From assembly GCF_900566085.1 (NCBI RefSeq), contig NZ_UPHT01000095.1, positions 32,492 to 96,491 of the forward strand: a stretch of DNA of 64,000 nucleotides. The letters are read 5' to 3'. Every line of letters starts with the position of its first letter. Position 1 is the first letter of the stretch. Below the pieces are notes generated by a model. It ran no database searches. It saw nothing but the letters and a program-made list of their open reading frames with translations, and was not told the DNA's origin. This stretch comes from Mycobacterium attenuatum. GTDB lineage: Bacteria > Actinomycetota > Actinomycetes > Mycobacteriales > Mycobacteriaceae. Shown here in pieces: positions 17,532 through 27,954 of this stretch. Both the position numbers and the translations under genes were made by a program.

Positions 17532-18824
17532 ATGGATCGCACGTTGTCGGTTGTGTTCCTCAGCGTGGTCGATATCGCCGTCATCGTCGTCGTCGCCCGA
17601 TTGTTCGGAAAGCTCGCAACGAGGCTCAGGCAGCCGGCGGTGATCGGCCAAGTGGTGGCTGGGATTGCGTTGGGACCCAGCCTGCTCGGCCTGTTACCGG
17701 GTCACCTGGATACGCGCCTCTTTCCCGGCGAGGTAACGCCCTACCTCAGGATCGTGGCCGAACTCGGACTGGTCTGGTTCGTATTCGTGGTCGGCCTGGA
17801 ATTGGATTTCACGCTGATCCGCGGCCGTCGGCGTGCCGTCGCCAGCATCTCGCTGTTGTCTTTCGTCGTGCCTTTTGCGCTGGGTCTGCTGGTGGCGCTG
17901 GTGCTGCATCCACTGCACAGAGTGGTCGATGGCAAGCAGGTGCCGTTGTCGACATTAATGCTTTTTGTGGGCATCGCCATGTCGATCACCGCATTCCCGG
18001 TGCTCGCCCGGATTATCGCCGAGCGCAATGTGCATCGAACCGGCGTGGGAGTTCTGGCACTTTCGGCGGCCGCGGTTGACGATGTGCTCGCATGGATATT
18101 GCTGGCGTACGTTTGTGCCGTCGTCAAGGGCGACGGCGTCATCACGGTGCTGGGGACCCTCCTGTTATCCGCGCTGTTTGCCGCGATGATGCTGGGCGTG
18201 GTGCGACCGTTTCTTACGCGAATGGTCAAGTGGCACAACAAGACAGGCGGCCGCAACCTTTGCATGCTGGCCGTCGTCGCCGGCGGGGTCCTCCTGTCGG
18301 CATTCATGACGGCGAGAATTGGTATACACGAGATCTTCGGTGCGTTCCTTTTCGGAGCGATCATGCCCAGACAGGATGCACGACATTTCAGAAGAGCGAC
18401 CCTCGACCGACTTGGCACCATCAATTCGGTGGTGCTGTTGCCTGTCTTTTTTGTCATCGCGGGCTTCAACGTAGATCTGCGTAGTTTCACCCGCGTCGAC
18501 CTGGCATTGCAACTGCTGTTGGTGCTCACCGCGGCCGGCGTCGGAAAACTTGGCGGCACCTTCGCCGGTGCCCGCCTGCAGCGAATGACGGTCCGGCACA
18601 GCGCCGCAATCGCCGTGCTCATGAACACTCGCGGACTGACGGAGCTCGTGGTCCTGACGGTGGGGAAAGAGGTCGGCACTTTCGATACCGACGTGTTCAC
18701 CATCATGGTGGTCATGGCGTTGGCCACCACGATCTTCTGCCAGCCGGCACTTCGGATCGTCTATCCCGACCCGGTTCTCCAGGAAGACATCGACGCCGCC
18801 GCGGCAGCAGAGCCAGAACGGTGA
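17532..18824 (+). CDS. Monovalent cation/proton antiporter (CPA2 type)
   Basis: I chose ATG 17532, where the hydrophobic protein begins (430 residues); the upstream extension to 17418 is Arg- and Ser-rich and lies in the promoter region. The protein is a chain of roughly a dozen membrane helices typical of the Kef/NapA-like sodium/proton exchanger family. Recognisable stretches include QPAVIGQVVAGIALGPSLLG near the N-terminus, the LELD helix, SITAFPVLARII, and AAVDDVLAW, which carries the paired Asp of the ion site. It sits in the inner membrane and exchanges Na+ or K+ for protons. It diverges from the Region 1 operon, so it may be co-regulated, for example as export or self-protection, but could equally be unrelated. 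It converges on prcA. Confidence 0.88.
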   Translation: MDRTLSVVFLSVVDIAVIVVVARLFGKLATRLRQPAVIGQVVAGIALGPSLLGLLPGHLDTRLFPGEVTPYLRIVAELGLVWFVFVVGLELDFTLIRGRRRAVASISLLSFVVPFALGLLVALVLHPLHRVVDGKQVPLSTLMLFVGIAMSITAFPVLARIIAERNVHRTGVGVLALSAAAVDDVLAWILLAYVCAVVKGDGVITVLGTLLLSALFAAMMLGVVRPFLTRMVKWHNKTGGRNLCMLAVVAGGVLLSAFMTARIGIHEIFGAFLFGAIMPRQDARHFRRATLDRLGTINSVVLLPVFFVIAGFNVDLRSFTRVDLALQLLLVLTAAGVGKLGGTFAGARLQRMTVRHSAAIAVLMNTRGLTELVVLTVGKEVGTFDTDVFTIMVVMALATTIFCQPALRIVYPDPVLQEDIDAAAAAEPER

Positions 18825-18877
18825 CCAAAGCGGCCCCGTAGGGCAAAGCCGAGGCAGTTCCACCGGCGCGCGCGGTC

Positions 18878-19693
18878 CTACTCTGACGATTCGCCGTCGG
18901 CTTTCGAGTCTTCAGGCTTGTCGGAGTCCTTGACGTCCTTGGGCTCTTCGGACTCTTCGGAGTCTGCGGCTTCCTGGGAAGTCGCCTTCTGCAGCAGTGT
19001 TTCCAGCTGGGCCCCGGTGATCCGCCGAAACGCCCGACGCGGCCGGTTGGCGTCGAGAATAGCCACCTCCAGGTTGGTCACACCGAGACTGGGCTGCCCA
19101 TTACCGGAGGTATCGGCGCTGCTCGCCCGCAGCGCCTCCACCGCAATCCGCAGCGCATTGGGCAGATCGGCGTTCTCGGCGTAGGACTCCTTGAGCGCGT
19201 TGGCGATTGGCTCGGTGGTGCCGCCCATCACCACGAAATGCGGCTCGTCGGCGATCGACCCGTCGTAGGTGATTCGGTACAACTCGGGTGGCTTGGTCTC
19301 GCCGTAATGGGCAACCTCGGCCACGCATAGCTCGACCTCATAGGGTTTGGCCTGCTCGGTGAAAATAGTGCCCAGCGTTTGCGCGTAAACGTTGGCGAGC
19401 TGGCGTCCCGTGACGTCGCGACGGTCATAGGCGTAGCCGCGGGTGTCGGCGAACTGGATGCCGCCGCGGCGCAGATTGTCGAATTCGTTGAACTTGCCCG
19501 CGGCGGCAAAGCCCACCCGGTCGTAGAGCTCGCTGATTTTCTGCAGCGACCGCGACGGGTTCTCCGCGACGAACAACACGCCGCCCGAGTAGGCCAGCGC
19601 CACCACACTTTTGCCCCGCGCGATGCCCTTGCGCGCGAGCTCGCTGCGCTCGCGCATCGCCTGCTCGGGCGAGATGAAATACGGAAAACTCAC
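18878..19693 (-). CDS. prcA: Proteasome alpha subunit PrcA
   Basis: This 271-residue alpha subunit of the 20S proteasome forms the outer rings that gate entry to the chamber. The N-terminal [20 protein letters not shown] region matches the mycobacterial gating segment, and the body follows the M. tuberculosis protein closely. That protein has about 248 residues. The extra length is a Ser/Glu/Asp/Lys-rich tail (about 235-271) with [13 protein letters not shown] runs, longer than I know for the family. Its ATG overlaps the prcB stop by four bases (ATGA), so alpha and beta subunits are made together. Confidence 0.97.
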   Translation of the reverse strand: MSFPYFISPEQAMRERSELARKGIARGKSVVALAYSGGVLFVAENPSRSLQKISELYDRVGFAAAGKFNEFDNLRRGGIQFADTRGYAYDRRDVTGRQLANVYAQTLGTIFTEQAKPYEVELCVAEVAHYGETKPPELYRITYDGSIADEPHFVVMGGTTEPIANALKESYAENADLPNALRIAVEALRASSADTSGNGQPSLGVTNLEVAILDANRPRRAFRRITGAQLETLLQKATSQEAADSEESEEPKDVKDSDKPEDSKADGESSE

Positions 19694-20556
19694 TGCTCAC
19701 CGCCGTCTGGCCCGAAAGTGTCAGCGCGCGAACGGCTTCCGATGACGTCGCGGGCCAGCTCGGCGATGCGACTCTCCGGGATTTCGACCGCCCCGTCGGC
19801 GTCGATGGCGACCGCCGTGGGATAAATGCCGCGGACCAGGTCCGGGCCGCCGGTGGCCGAGTCGTCGTCAGCGGCGTCGTAGAGCGCCTCCACGGCCACC
19901 CGTAACGCCGAATCGCCATCAGCGACTTGCGAATACAGCTTCTTCATCGAAGACTTGGCGAAGATCGATCCCGAGCCCACCGACTGGTAACCCTCTTCCT
20001 CGATGTTCCAGCCACCCGCGGCGTCGAACGAGACGATGCGCCCCGCGGTCTGCGGGTCGGCGGCATGAATGTCGTAGCCCGCCAGCAACGGCAGCGCAAT
20101 AAGCCCCTGCATGGCCGCCGCGAGGTTGCCGCGCACCATGATCGCGAGCCGGTTGACCTTACCTGCGAACGTGAGCGGCACCCCTTCGAGCTTCTCGTAG
20201 TGCTCGAGTTCAACGGCGTACAGGCGGGCGAATTCGACGGCGACCGCCGCGGTGCCGGCAATACCGGTGGCGGTGTAGTCATCGGTGATATACACCTTTT
20301 TCACGTCGCGCCCAGCGATCATGTTGCCCTGCGTGGAGCGCCGGTCCCCGGCGATGACGACACCGCCGGGGTATTTCAACGCGACGATGGTGGTGCCGTG
20401 CGGCAACTGGTCGCTTGGCTGCGCGCCGACGCCCACGCCGGCCGGCAACAACTGCGGCGCCTGGCGGCGCAGGAAGTCAGCAAACGATGAGAGGTCTACA
20501 GCGGATCCGGAAAGTGCCGATTTAGGGGACAAGCGATCAGGCAACGGCCAGGTCAC
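19690..20556 (-). CDS. prcB: Proteasome beta subunit PrcB
   Basis: This is the catalytic subunit of the 20S core, 288 residues with a GTG start at 20556. The propeptide runs to Gly54. Self-cleavage would expose Thr55 of TTIVAL as the N-terminal nucleophile, in the [15 protein letters not shown] context conserved in mycobacteria. [11 protein letters not shown] follows. The start overlaps the pup stop in GTGA, and the stop overlaps prcA. Together with Pup, Dop and Mpa, encoded nearby, it degrades pupylated proteins. PafA, the Pup ligase, is not in the window, as expected from its separate location in M. tuberculosis. Confidence 0.97.
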   Translation of the reverse strand: MTWPLPDRLSPKSALSGSAVDLSSFADFLRRQAPQLLPAGVGVGAQPSDQLPHGTTIVALKYPGGVVIAGDRRSTQGNMIAGRDVKKVYITDDYTATGIAGTAAVAVEFARLYAVELEHYEKLEGVPLTFAGKVNRLAIMVRGNLAAAMQGLIALPLLAGYDIHAADPQTAGRIVSFDAAGGWNIEEEGYQSVGSGSIFAKSSMKKLYSQVADGDSALRVAVEALYDAADDDSATGGPDLVRGIYPTAVAIDADGAVEIPESRIAELARDVIGSRSRADTFGPDGGEQ

Positions 20557-20747
20557 TGTCCGCCCTTTTGGACGTACGCGCGGACGAAGTCTTCGGCGTT
20601 CTCCTCGAGTACGTCGTCAATCTCATCGAGCAGATCGTCGGTTTCCTCGGCCAGCTTCTCGCGACGCTCCTGGCCCGCAGCGGTGCTGCCGGCGAAGTCG
20701 TCGTCGTCTCCGCCGCCACCGCCACGTTTGGTCTGCTCCTGAGCCAT
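20553..20747 (-). CDS. pup: Prokaryotic ubiquitin-like protein Pup
   Basis: At 64 residues this is the same length as M. tuberculosis Pup. It is Gly- and Asp-rich at the N-terminus (GGGGGDDDD), followed by the helix that binds Mpa ([18 protein letters not shown]) and a C-terminal Gly-Gly-Gln. The final Gln means that Dop must deamidate it to Glu before ligation to target lysines. The ATG at 20747 has a strong AGGAGGCGG site just upstream. It is the first gene of a coupled pup-prcB-prcA operon; 133 bases separate it from dop. Confidence 0.97.
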   Translation of the reverse strand: MAQEQTKRGGGGGDDDDFAGSTAAGQERREKLAEETDDLLDEIDDVLEENAEDFVRAYVQKGGQ

Positions 20748-20880
20748 CGCCGCCTCCTGCTCTCGTCATGGCCTGCTTACAGGCCGCGGGCGCCGTGTCG
20801 CACGCCCGCTGGTCTTTCCCTAACAGTACCGGTCAGTGCCGACGTTTCCGGGTTTACGCTCCCTGCCGAACCAACGGATC

Positions 20881-22377
20881 TCAGCTGGTGAGTTGTTCCA
20901 CCAGTTCGGCGGCGCTGTCCACGGATTCCAGCAGCGCTCCGACGTGGGCTTTGCTGCCCCGCAGCGGCTCCAGCGTGGGTATGCGCACCAGCGAGTCGCC
21001 GCCCAGGTCGAAAATGACCGAGTCCCAGCTGGCCGCGGCGATATCGGCGCCGAACCTGCGCAGGCATTCGCCGCGAAAGTAGGCCCGAGTGTCGGTCGGC
21101 GGGTTGTCCACCGCCTCGAGCACCTGGTGTTCGGTGACCAGACGCTTCATTGAGCCGCGGGCCACGAGGCGGTTGTACAGGCCCTTGTCCAGCCGGACAT
21201 CGGAATACTGCAGGTCGACCAGATGCAGCCGCGGCGCCGACCAGCTCAGATTTTCCCGGTGCCGGAATCCGTCGAGCAGCCGCAACTTGGCCGGCCAGTC
21301 CAAGAGCTCTGCGCATTCCATCGGGTCGCGCTCGAGCAGGTCGAGCACGTGTGCCCAGGTTTCCACGATGTCGGATGCTCGTGGGTCCGGCTCGCGACTG
21401 TCGACGAGCTTGGCCACCCGGTCCAGATACGCCCGTTGCAGCGCCAGGCCGGTCATTTCGCGGCCGTCGACCAGGGCCACCGCGGCCCGCAATGAGGGAT
21501 CACGACTGATCGCATGGACGGCGTGTACCGGCCGGGCCAGCGCCAGATCAGCGAGGTCAACCCCCTCTTCGATGAGATCGAGGACCAAGGCCGTGGCGCC
21601 CAGCTTGAGATAGGTCGACGTTTCGGCAAGGTTGGCATCGCCAATGATGACGTGCAGCCGGCGGTATCGGTCGGCGTCGGCGTGCGGTTCGTCGCGGGTG
21701 TTGATGATGCCGCGTTTGAGCGTGGTCTCCAGCCCCACCTCGACCTCGATGTAGTCGGCGCGCTGCGACAGCTGGAATCCGGGCTCGTCGCCGGAAGGCC
21801 CAATGCCGACGCGGCCGGAGCCCGTTACCACCTGCCTGGACACCAGAAACGGGGTGAGCCCGGCGATGATGGCCGAGAACGGCGTCTGACGGGACATCAA
21901 GTAGTTCTCGTGCGCCCCGTACGACGCGCCCTTACCGTCCACATTGTTCTTGTAGAGCTGCAGTTTCGCGGCGCCGGGGACGCTGGCGACGTGCCGCGCG
22001 GCCGCCTCCATCACCCGTTCACCGGCCTTGTCCCAGATCACCGCGTCGAGCGGGTCGGTGCACTCGGGTGCGGAGTATTCGGGGTGCGCGTGGTCGACGT
22101 AGAGGCGCGCGCCGTTCGTCAAGATCATGTTGGCCGCCCCCACCTCGTCCGCGTCGACCACGGGCGGCGGCCCGGCCGAGCGGCTCAAGTCGAAGCCCCG
22201 GGCGTCCCGCAGCGGCGATTCCACCTCGTAGTCCCAGCGGGTGCGTTTGGCGCGCTGAATACCCGCGGCAGCGGCATAGGCCAGCACCGCCTGCGTCGAA
22301 GTGAGAATCGGGTTGGCGGTCGGGTCCGACGGCGATGAGATGCCGTACTCGACCTCCGTGCCGATAATCCGTTGCAT
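20881..22377 (-). CDS. dop: Pup deamidase/depupylase Dop
   Basis: This 498-residue enzyme belongs to the carboxylate-amine ligase-like family. It opens with [19 protein letters not shown], which carries the metal- and nucleotide-binding Glu residues, and follows the M. tuberculosis protein along its length. A short gap near [12 protein letters not shown] accounts for most of the length difference. Dop deamidates the C-terminal Gln of Pup and removes Pup from substrates using ATP as cofactor. It lies directly upstream of pup in the same direction. Confidence 0.97.
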   Translation of the reverse strand: MQRIIGTEVEYGISSPSDPTANPILTSTQAVLAYAAAAGIQRAKRTRWDYEVESPLRDARGFDLSRSAGPPPVVDADEVGAANMILTNGARLYVDHAHPEYSAPECTDPLDAVIWDKAGERVMEAAARHVASVPGAAKLQLYKNNVDGKGASYGAHENYLMSRQTPFSAIIAGLTPFLVSRQVVTGSGRVGIGPSGDEPGFQLSQRADYIEVEVGLETTLKRGIINTRDEPHADADRYRRLHVIIGDANLAETSTYLKLGATALVLDLIEEGVDLADLALARPVHAVHAISRDPSLRAAVALVDGREMTGLALQRAYLDRVAKLVDSREPDPRASDIVETWAHVLDLLERDPMECAELLDWPAKLRLLDGFRHRENLSWSAPRLHLVDLQYSDVRLDKGLYNRLVARGSMKRLVTEHQVLEAVDNPPTDTRAYFRGECLRRFGADIAAASWDSVIFDLGGDSLVRIPTLEPLRGSKAHVGALLESVDSAAELVEQLTS

Positions 22378-22920
22378 GCTTTAGAGCCTAGGCCCGCCGA
22401 CGATGCGGCCCGCGTAGCGGGCCGTTGAGGAGGCGGGCAATCGGGCTAGGCCGGGCGACGAGGCGGGCCGTTCACGGCCCGTTGAGGAGACGCCCCCAGC
22501 CGCGCACACAGCCCAGGGGACCCGGGGGCAGGGACAAGAACTTGTCAACGACGAGCCGATGAACCGGCCCCCTGACACCCAACCCACCCGTGTCCGGGCA
22601 AAGTTTGCCGAGACCTTTTCAGCAACGTTTCCGCACCGCTCGGAATTCCGTGGATCGCTAAGAACCAAACACGTTCGACTTCAACACTATTCGTGACAGA
22701 CACTGAAGAGTTAGTCCGCAGCCAATTCTCATTGCTAGCGAAACCGCCAGTGCGCCTTATCAATCGACGTCGATTGCCACATGCGGTCGTGGTTGGTAGG
22801 GTCGCTTGCACCCCCCACGCGCGAATGCGGAGCCGTCTCTATGATACGAAAATACCTGCACCCGTTGCCTTTTCCGATGACACAGCTGGGTTTGCGTTCT
22901 TTCGTCACACCTGAGGACCA
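22378..22920. other. Intergenic stretch with hairpins after dop
   Basis: These 543 bases lie between the divergently oriented dop and DUF2314 genes. No convincing gene is visible; the small frames here have no family resemblance. The first 110 bases hold two GC-rich palindromes followed by GTTGAGGAG (listed separately). The 22600-22920 part is less GC-rich than the surroundings and would hold the promoter of the downstream gene. Confidence 0.6.
22399..22487. repeat. Palindromic interspersed repeat, two hairpin units
   Basis: Two perfect palindromes occur: 7-base arms GGCCCGC/GCGGGCC around GTA at 22407-22423, and 8-base arms CGGGCCGT/ACGGCCCG around TC at 22464-22481. GTTGAGGAG occurs right after each (22424-22432 and 22481-22489). 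The beginning GACGATGCGGCCCGCGTAGCGG (22399-22420) recurs at 63930-63950 with one deletion and two changes. This resembles the GACGATGC...AGCG...GAGGAG elements scattered between M. tuberculosis genes. The hairpins could also act as transcription barriers. Confidence 0.6.
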
Positions 22921-24201
22921 ATGATGAATTCGGATCCCTTTCAGCATTTCCTGATCCCCACCGACTTGATCCCCGCCGGGCCTCTCGTAGACGACCCAAT
23001 CGTCTACACATTTGCGATCTACTACCTACCGATGCCATCGACCGACCCGATCGGCACGTTGGATGTACTGCTGGCCAACAAGTTCGAAGTACTTCACGTC
23101 GCGGATTTCATCAGCGGAGATGAAAAAATTCCGACATTGCGCCCATGGCTAACCGTTGATCCGCGCAACGACTGCCCCCCGCCGAGTCCGGATTTCATTC
23201 AACTCGTCAATCACGGAATGAGTCCCCAACAGGCAGCTGCTTTGCAGAACACCAAAGCTGCGTTAGTCCTCGACTTCATCTACACCGCGGAGCACACTTG
23301 GCATGGCCTGCGCGCTGCGCTGCAGCTAACGGGTCAGCTCGCAGCGGCGACCAGCGGCGTGATTTGGGATGACGAGAGCCGAGAGTTTTTCACTCCGGCG
23401 GCATGGAATGAAACCAGGATCGATCGATGGAACGACGTCGTCCCCGAAATCGACGATCATACGACCATCCGCGCGTACGAGACCGGCGGCCAGATGATGC
23501 GGGCCGTCACGCTCGGAATGCGGAAATTTGGACTTCCCGACGTCGTCGTCAACGGATTTCCCAGATCGGCGGGCGGCCTGATAGGCAACCTTGTCAGTGC
23601 GTTCTGCCAAGCGATCGCCGACGGACTGACTATCCAGCGTCACGGAGAATTCGACCTCGACATTCGCCGCATCAGACCCGATGCCACCGGTACGGCGCCG
23701 CTGACAGTGAAAATGGGTACGCACCAAGCCGGTGATCCCAACAACCGGTTGCTCGAAATCACCTTTGATCGCGGGACGGGCGACGATGTGCACACTCGGC
23801 GGCACGCGGTTCTGACCGCGGTGTTCGGATCCGGGTCGACGGTCGTCTCGACCACGCATGGCGATGCACTCAATGCCGCCAGCCAACAGGCCAGAACCAA
23901 GCTGCCGGTCTTGCGTGCCCTGTTCAACGACGGGCTGGCGCCCGGCGAGTGGCTGCAACTGAAGGCCCCGTTCGACGCCGCGGACGGAGTACGGGAGTGG
24001 ATGTGGGTGGAGGTCACGAGCTGGACAGACGACGCCATCACCGGGTTCCTCGTCAACGGGCCGGCCAGCAACCTGGGCCTGCATGCCGGCCAGACCGTCG
24101 AGATCGCCGAATCGACGGTCTTCGACTACATGCACAAACGAAGCGACGGCGTCGTCGAGGGCAATGAGACCGAAAGACTGATTCGCAGCCGGCTGAACTA
24201 G
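22921..24201 (+). CDS. DUF2314-containing protein of unknown function
   Basis: This 426-residue protein may start at ATG 22921 or the second ATG at 22924, which is better spaced from CTGAGGA. The C-terminal 80 residues (EWMWVEVTSWTDDAITGFL, then GLHAGQTVEI and FDYMHKR) match my memory of DUF2314, a small domain of unknown role. The N-terminal 330 residues are soluble-looking, and I do not recognise them; an internal MGTHQAG and repeated acidic stretches are visible. There is no signal peptide or membrane helix. It is inserted between dop and the Rv2113 homologue, where M. tuberculosis has no gene, and the base composition is milder than its neighbours. It may be horizontally acquired; no link to pupylation is shown. 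Confidence 0.75.
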   Translation: MMNSDPFQHFLIPTDLIPAGPLVDDPIVYTFAIYYLPMPSTDPIGTLDVLLANKFEVLHVADFISGDEKIPTLRPWLTVDPRNDCPPPSPDFIQLVNHGMSPQQAAALQNTKAALVLDFIYTAEHTWHGLRAALQLTGQLAAATSGVIWDDESREFFTPAAWNETRIDRWNDVVPEIDDHTTIRAYETGGQMMRAVTLGMRKFGLPDVVVNGFPRSAGGLIGNLVSAFCQAIADGLTIQRHGEFDLDIRRIRPDATGTAPLTVKMGTHQAGDPNNRLLEITFDRGTGDDVHTRRHAVLTAVFGSGSTVVSTTHGDALNAASQQARTKLPVLRALFNDGLAPGEWLQLKAPFDAADGVREWMWVEVTSWTDDAITGFLVNGPASNLGLHAGQTVEIAESTVFDYMHKRSDGVVEGNETERLIRSRLN

Positions 24202-24278
24202 GCCCCGGAAGATGCTCATCGCCACCACACCGGCGCGACGGCGCCGGCTCGCTTATCTGGGGACTAGGGTGAGCCGGC

Positions 24279-25466
24279 ATGGAACTCTCCCCGCGCCGCA
24301 TGCGGGCGCGCCCGGCGCCGGCGACTGTCGCGGCTGAAAGCTGGTTCTTGCAGCGCGGGTTGCCGGCTGTGCTGACCAAGCGGTCCCGGTGGCGACGGCT
24401 GTGGTCCAGGTCGGCACCCGCGCTGGCCGCATACGCGGCGTTTCACTGCTGGACCTTCCCGTTGTTCCTGATCACCAACGGCGAAGACGTCAACATCGGC
24501 GAAAACCCGACCGCACGAGACTGGGTCGTTCTGACGATCGTCGCGCTGGCTCCCGTTCTAATTGTCGGGGTCGGCTGGCTGGTGTCCCGAATGGCGGATA
24601 GCCGCCTGCGGGCGATCGCCGCCACCGTAGCGGTCAGCATCGTGGGCGTCGTGATCGTCGTCGAAACCGACCCGTCCCATCTGCCGGGCGCAGCCATCTT
24701 CGCGGCACTGGTGTTGCTTGTGACCGCCAGTGGTATCGGGTCGGTGGTCGGCTGGGCACTGCGCATCACCGTGTCGCAGGTTGCGACGATGGGCGCCCTG
24801 GCGGTGCGGGCGCTGCCGGTAGTACTGCTGACCACGTTGGTGTTCTTCAACGGCAACGTCTGGCTCATGGCCGCCACGATCGGCGCCGAGCGACTGGGGC
24901 TGGCCATTGCGTTTCTGCTCGGCATCGCCGCCGCATTCGTCGTCTCCGCCACCAGGGAGCGGGTCCGGCCCATGCTGCAGTCAGCCGCGGCGATGCCCAA
25001 AGACTGCGACCGACTGGCCCACACACCATTTGCGACGTTGCCCGATTCTGCGGGCAGCCCCCCGCTGACCCGGGCCGAACGCGTCAACATGGTCTTCGTG
25101 CTGGCCGTCTCGCAGCTGGTGCAGATCATGGTGGTGGCACTGCTGACCGCGGTGATCTATGTGATTCTCGGGCTGATCGTGCTGAGTGCGGCGCTTTTGA
25201 ACGAATGGACCCGCGGCGCGCCCAGCAGCTCGACCCTGTTAGGACTGACGTTTCCGGTGCCGGATTCGCTGATCCACCTGTGCCTGTTCTTGGGCGCGTT
25301 GACCTTCATGTACATCAGTGCCCGCGCGGTCGACGATGACGAATATCGCAGCACATTCGTCGATCCGCTGATCGACGATCTGCATGCCACGCTGATCGCA
25401 CGCAACCGATACCACGCCAGCATCGGCGGCAACCCTCGTATTGACGCCGCTGAGCACAGTGATTAA
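24279..25466 (+). CDS. Conserved membrane protein, Rv2113 homologue
   Basis: This 395-residue protein has an ATG at 24279. It has several hydrophobic helices: around 110-145 (VVLTIVALAPVLIVGVGWLV), then about 110 residues of near-continuous membrane sequence, a cytoplasmic loop with DCDRLAHTPFATLPDSAG, and further helices near VMVVALLTAVIYVILGLIVL. It corresponds in position to Rv2113 of M. tuberculosis, in the proteasome neighbourhood. Function is unknown. Ten bases separate it from the next gene, so they are probably co-transcribed. Confidence 0.85.
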   Translation: MELSPRRMRARPAPATVAAESWFLQRGLPAVLTKRSRWRRLWSRSAPALAAYAAFHCWTFPLFLITNGEDVNIGENPTARDWVVLTIVALAPVLIVGVGWLVSRMADSRLRAIAATVAVSIVGVVIVVETDPSHLPGAAIFAALVLLVTASGIGSVVGWALRITVSQVATMGALAVRALPVVLLTTLVFFNGNVWLMAATIGAERLGLAIAFLLGIAAAFVVSATRERVRPMLQSAAAMPKDCDRLAHTPFATLPDSAGSPPLTRAERVNMVFVLAVSQLVQIMVVALLTAVIYVILGLIVLSAALLNEWTRGAPSSSTLLGLTFPVPDSLIHLCLFLGALTFMYISARAVDDDEYRSTFVDPLIDDLHATLIARNRYHASIGGNPRIDAAEHSD

Positions 25467-25475
25467 TTTCGCCTG

Positions 25476-26120
25476 ATGTCTATCACCGAAGACGGAGCAG
25501 TCGTATCGGAACCACCCGCCGACCTGTCCGGGAAGCGTTACGGCGAAGTGCTTCTGGTCACCCCGGGCGAGGCGGGCCCGCAAGCGACGGTCTACAACAG
25601 CTTCCCGCTCAACGACTGTCCCGCCGACCTGTGGTCGGCACTCGACCCGAAGGCGATCGCTACCGAACACGGTGCTGCGGCCGCGTTGCTCAACGGTCCG
25701 CGCTACTGGCTGATGAACGCTATCGAAAAAGTGCCCCAGGGCCCGCCGGTGATCAAGAGCTTCGGCGGGATCGACATGCTCTGCCAGGCCACGGTGTTGT
25801 TGTCGTCGATGAGCCCCGCGCCGTACACCGTCAACCAGGTCAGCCGCAATACCGTCTTTATCTTCAACGCCGGCGAAGAGATCTACGAACTGCGCGACCC
25901 ACAAGGTCAGCGCTGGGTCATGCAAACGTGGAGCCAGGTGGTCGACCCCAACCTGTCCAGAGCCGACCTGCCCAAGCTCGCGGACCGGCTGAGCCTGCCC
26001 AGCGGGTGGACCTATCAGCCGCGCAAACTCACCGACGAGCTGCGTATCGACACCACCGCCCGCGCAGCCCGCGTCCTGCAGGACGAACTCGCCAACAGCT
26101 ATTCGCTGGTGATGGCCTGA
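25476..26120 (+). CDS. Conserved hypothetical protein, Rv2114 homologue
   Basis: This 214-residue soluble protein has no signal peptide. It resembles Rv2114 of M. tuberculosis by position and general sequence. Conserved-looking parts include NGPRYWLMNAIEK, the GGIDMLCQA strand and EIYELRDPQGQRWVMQTWSQ. No catalytic motif is evident and I assign no function. It follows the membrane protein gene by ten bases and converges on mpa with only four bases between the stops. Confidence 0.85.
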   Translation: MSITEDGAVVSEPPADLSGKRYGEVLLVTPGEAGPQATVYNSFPLNDCPADLWSALDPKAIATEHGAAAALLNGPRYWLMNAIEKVPQGPPVIKSFGGIDMLCQATVLLSSMSPAPYTVNQVSRNTVFIFNAGEEIYELRDPQGQRWVMQTWSQVVDPNLSRADLPKLADRLSLPSGWTYQPRKLTDELRIDTTARAARVLQDELANSYSLVMA

Positions 26121-26124
26121 ACCG

Positions 26125-27954
26125 CTACAGGTACTGACCCAGGTTGGACTCGGTGTCGATGGCCCGGCTGGCGCTCGACGACTTGCCGGTGACCAGGGTG
26201 CGGATGTAGACGATCCGCTCGCCCTTCTTGCCCGAAATCCGCGCCCAGTCATCGGGGTTGGTGGTGTTGGGCAGGTCCTCGTTCTCGGCGAACTCGTCGA
26301 CGATCGAGTCGAGCAGGTGCTGGATGCGCAGACCCGGCTGGCCCGTCTCCAGCACCGACTTGATCGCGTTCTTCTTGGCCCGGTCGACGACGTTTTGGAT
26401 CATCGCCCCGGAGTTGAAGTCCTTGAAGTACATGACTTCCTTGTCACCGTTGGCATAGGTGACCTCCAGGAACCGGTTGTCGTCGATCTCGGCGTACATG
26501 CGCTCGACGACCTTTTCGATCATCGCCTTGATGCAGACGGTGCGATCACCGCCGAACTCGGCGAGGTCGTCGGCGTGCAGCGGCAATTCCTCGGTGAGGT
26601 ACTTCGAGAAAATGTCCTGCGCCGCTTCGGCATCCGGGCGTTCGATCTTGATTTTCACGTCCAGGCGTCCGGGTCGCAGGATCGCCGGGTCGATCATGTC
26701 CTCGCGGTTGGAGGCGCCGATCACGATGACGTTCTCCAGCCCCTCCACCCCGTCGATCTCGGAGAGCAGCTGCGGAACCACCGTCGTCTCGACATCCGAG
26801 GAGACCCCGGTGCCGCGGGTGCGGAAGATGGAGTCCATCTCGTCGAAGAACACGATCACCGGCGTTCCTTCCGACGCCTTTTCGCGGGCGCGCTGGAAGA
26901 TCAGCCGGATGTGGCGCTCGGTCTCGCCGACGAACTTGTTCAGCAGCTCGGGGCCCTTGATGTTGAGGAAGTACGACTTGGCCTCGCGGGCATCGTCGCC
27001 GCGAACCTCGGCCATCTTCTTGGCCAGTGAATTGGCCACCGCCTTGGCGATCAGCGTCTTCCCGCAGCCGGGCGGGCCGTAGAGCAACACACCCTTGGGC
27101 GGGCGCAGCGCGTACTCGCGGTACAACTCCTTGTGCAAGAAGGGCAGTTCCACGGCGTCGCGGATCTGCTCGATCTGGCGAGTCAGGCCACCGATGTCCT
27201 CGTAGCTGACATCCGGCACCTCTTCCAGCACCAGGTCCTCGACCTCGGCCTTGGGAATGCGCTCGAAGGCGTATCCGGCTTTGGTGTCGACCAGCAGCGA
27301 GTCACCGGGCCGCAGCTTGCGCGGGCGGGTGTCGTCGTTGAGAGCGTCGGGAACGCCGTCGGGCAGGTCCTCGGCAACCAGCGGCTCGGCCAACCACACG
27401 ATGCGTTCCTCATCAGCGTGACCGACCACCAGAGCCCGATTACCATCGGCGAGGATTTCGCGCAACGTGGAGATTTCGCCCACCGATTCGAACTTGCCGG
27501 CCTCCACGACCGTCAGCGCCTCGTTGAGCCGGACCGTTTGGCCCTTCTTGAGCAACTGGGCGTCGATGTTCGGAGAACATGTCAGGCGCATCTTGCGGCC
27601 CGATGTGAAGACGTCGACCGTGTCGTCATCATGGGCGGCCAACAACACGCCGTAACCGCTGGGCGGCTGCCCGAGGCGGTCAACCTCCTCACGCAGTGCC
27701 AGCAATTGCTGGCGAGCTTCTTTAAGAGTTTCCATTAATTTCGAATTGCGCGCGGCAAGGGAGTCGATACGGGCTTCCAGCTGATGCACATCGCGCGCGG
27801 ATCGCGAGGGGCCCTGCTGCGCCAGCGCGTTCTCCAGTTGCTCGCGCAGCAGCGCGGCTTCCCGCCGCAGCTCTTCCAGTTCGACAGCATCGATGCTGGG
27901 CAGGGGCATATCGCGGGGTGTCCCAAAAGCTTCAGAACGCTCTGATTCAGCCAT
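26125..27954 (-). CDS. mpa: Proteasomal ATPase Mpa (ARC)
   Basis: This hexameric AAA+ unfoldase recognises Pup and feeds tagged proteins into the 20S core. I chose ATG 27954, preceded by GGAAAGGAGGG; this gives 609 residues, exactly the M. tuberculosis length, and rejects a longer frame to 28131. A coiled coil runs about 22-96 and OB domains about 97-240. The AAA module has Walker A GPPGCGKT at 293-300 and Walker B FFDEMD. The C-terminus is QYL, the motif that docks into the proteasome alpha ring. It stands apart from the pup-prcBA operon, as in M. tuberculosis. Confidence 0.97.
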   Translation of the reverse strand: MAESERSEAFGTPRDMPLPSIDAVELEELRREAALLREQLENALAQQGPSRSARDVHQLEARIDSLAARNSKLMETLKEARQQLLALREEVDRLGQPPSGYGVLLAAHDDDTVDVFTSGRKMRLTCSPNIDAQLLKKGQTVRLNEALTVVEAGKFESVGEISTLREILADGNRALVVGHADEERIVWLAEPLVAEDLPDGVPDALNDDTRPRKLRPGDSLLVDTKAGYAFERIPKAEVEDLVLEEVPDVSYEDIGGLTRQIEQIRDAVELPFLHKELYREYALRPPKGVLLYGPPGCGKTLIAKAVANSLAKKMAEVRGDDAREAKSYFLNIKGPELLNKFVGETERHIRLIFQRAREKASEGTPVIVFFDEMDSIFRTRGTGVSSDVETTVVPQLLSEIDGVEGLENVIVIGASNREDMIDPAILRPGRLDVKIKIERPDAEAAQDIFSKYLTEELPLHADDLAEFGGDRTVCIKAMIEKVVERMYAEIDDNRFLEVTYANGDKEVMYFKDFNSGAMIQNVVDRAKKNAIKSVLETGQPGLRIQHLLDSIVDEFAENEDLPNTTNPDDWARISGKKGERIVYIRTLVTGKSSSASRAIDTESNLGQYL

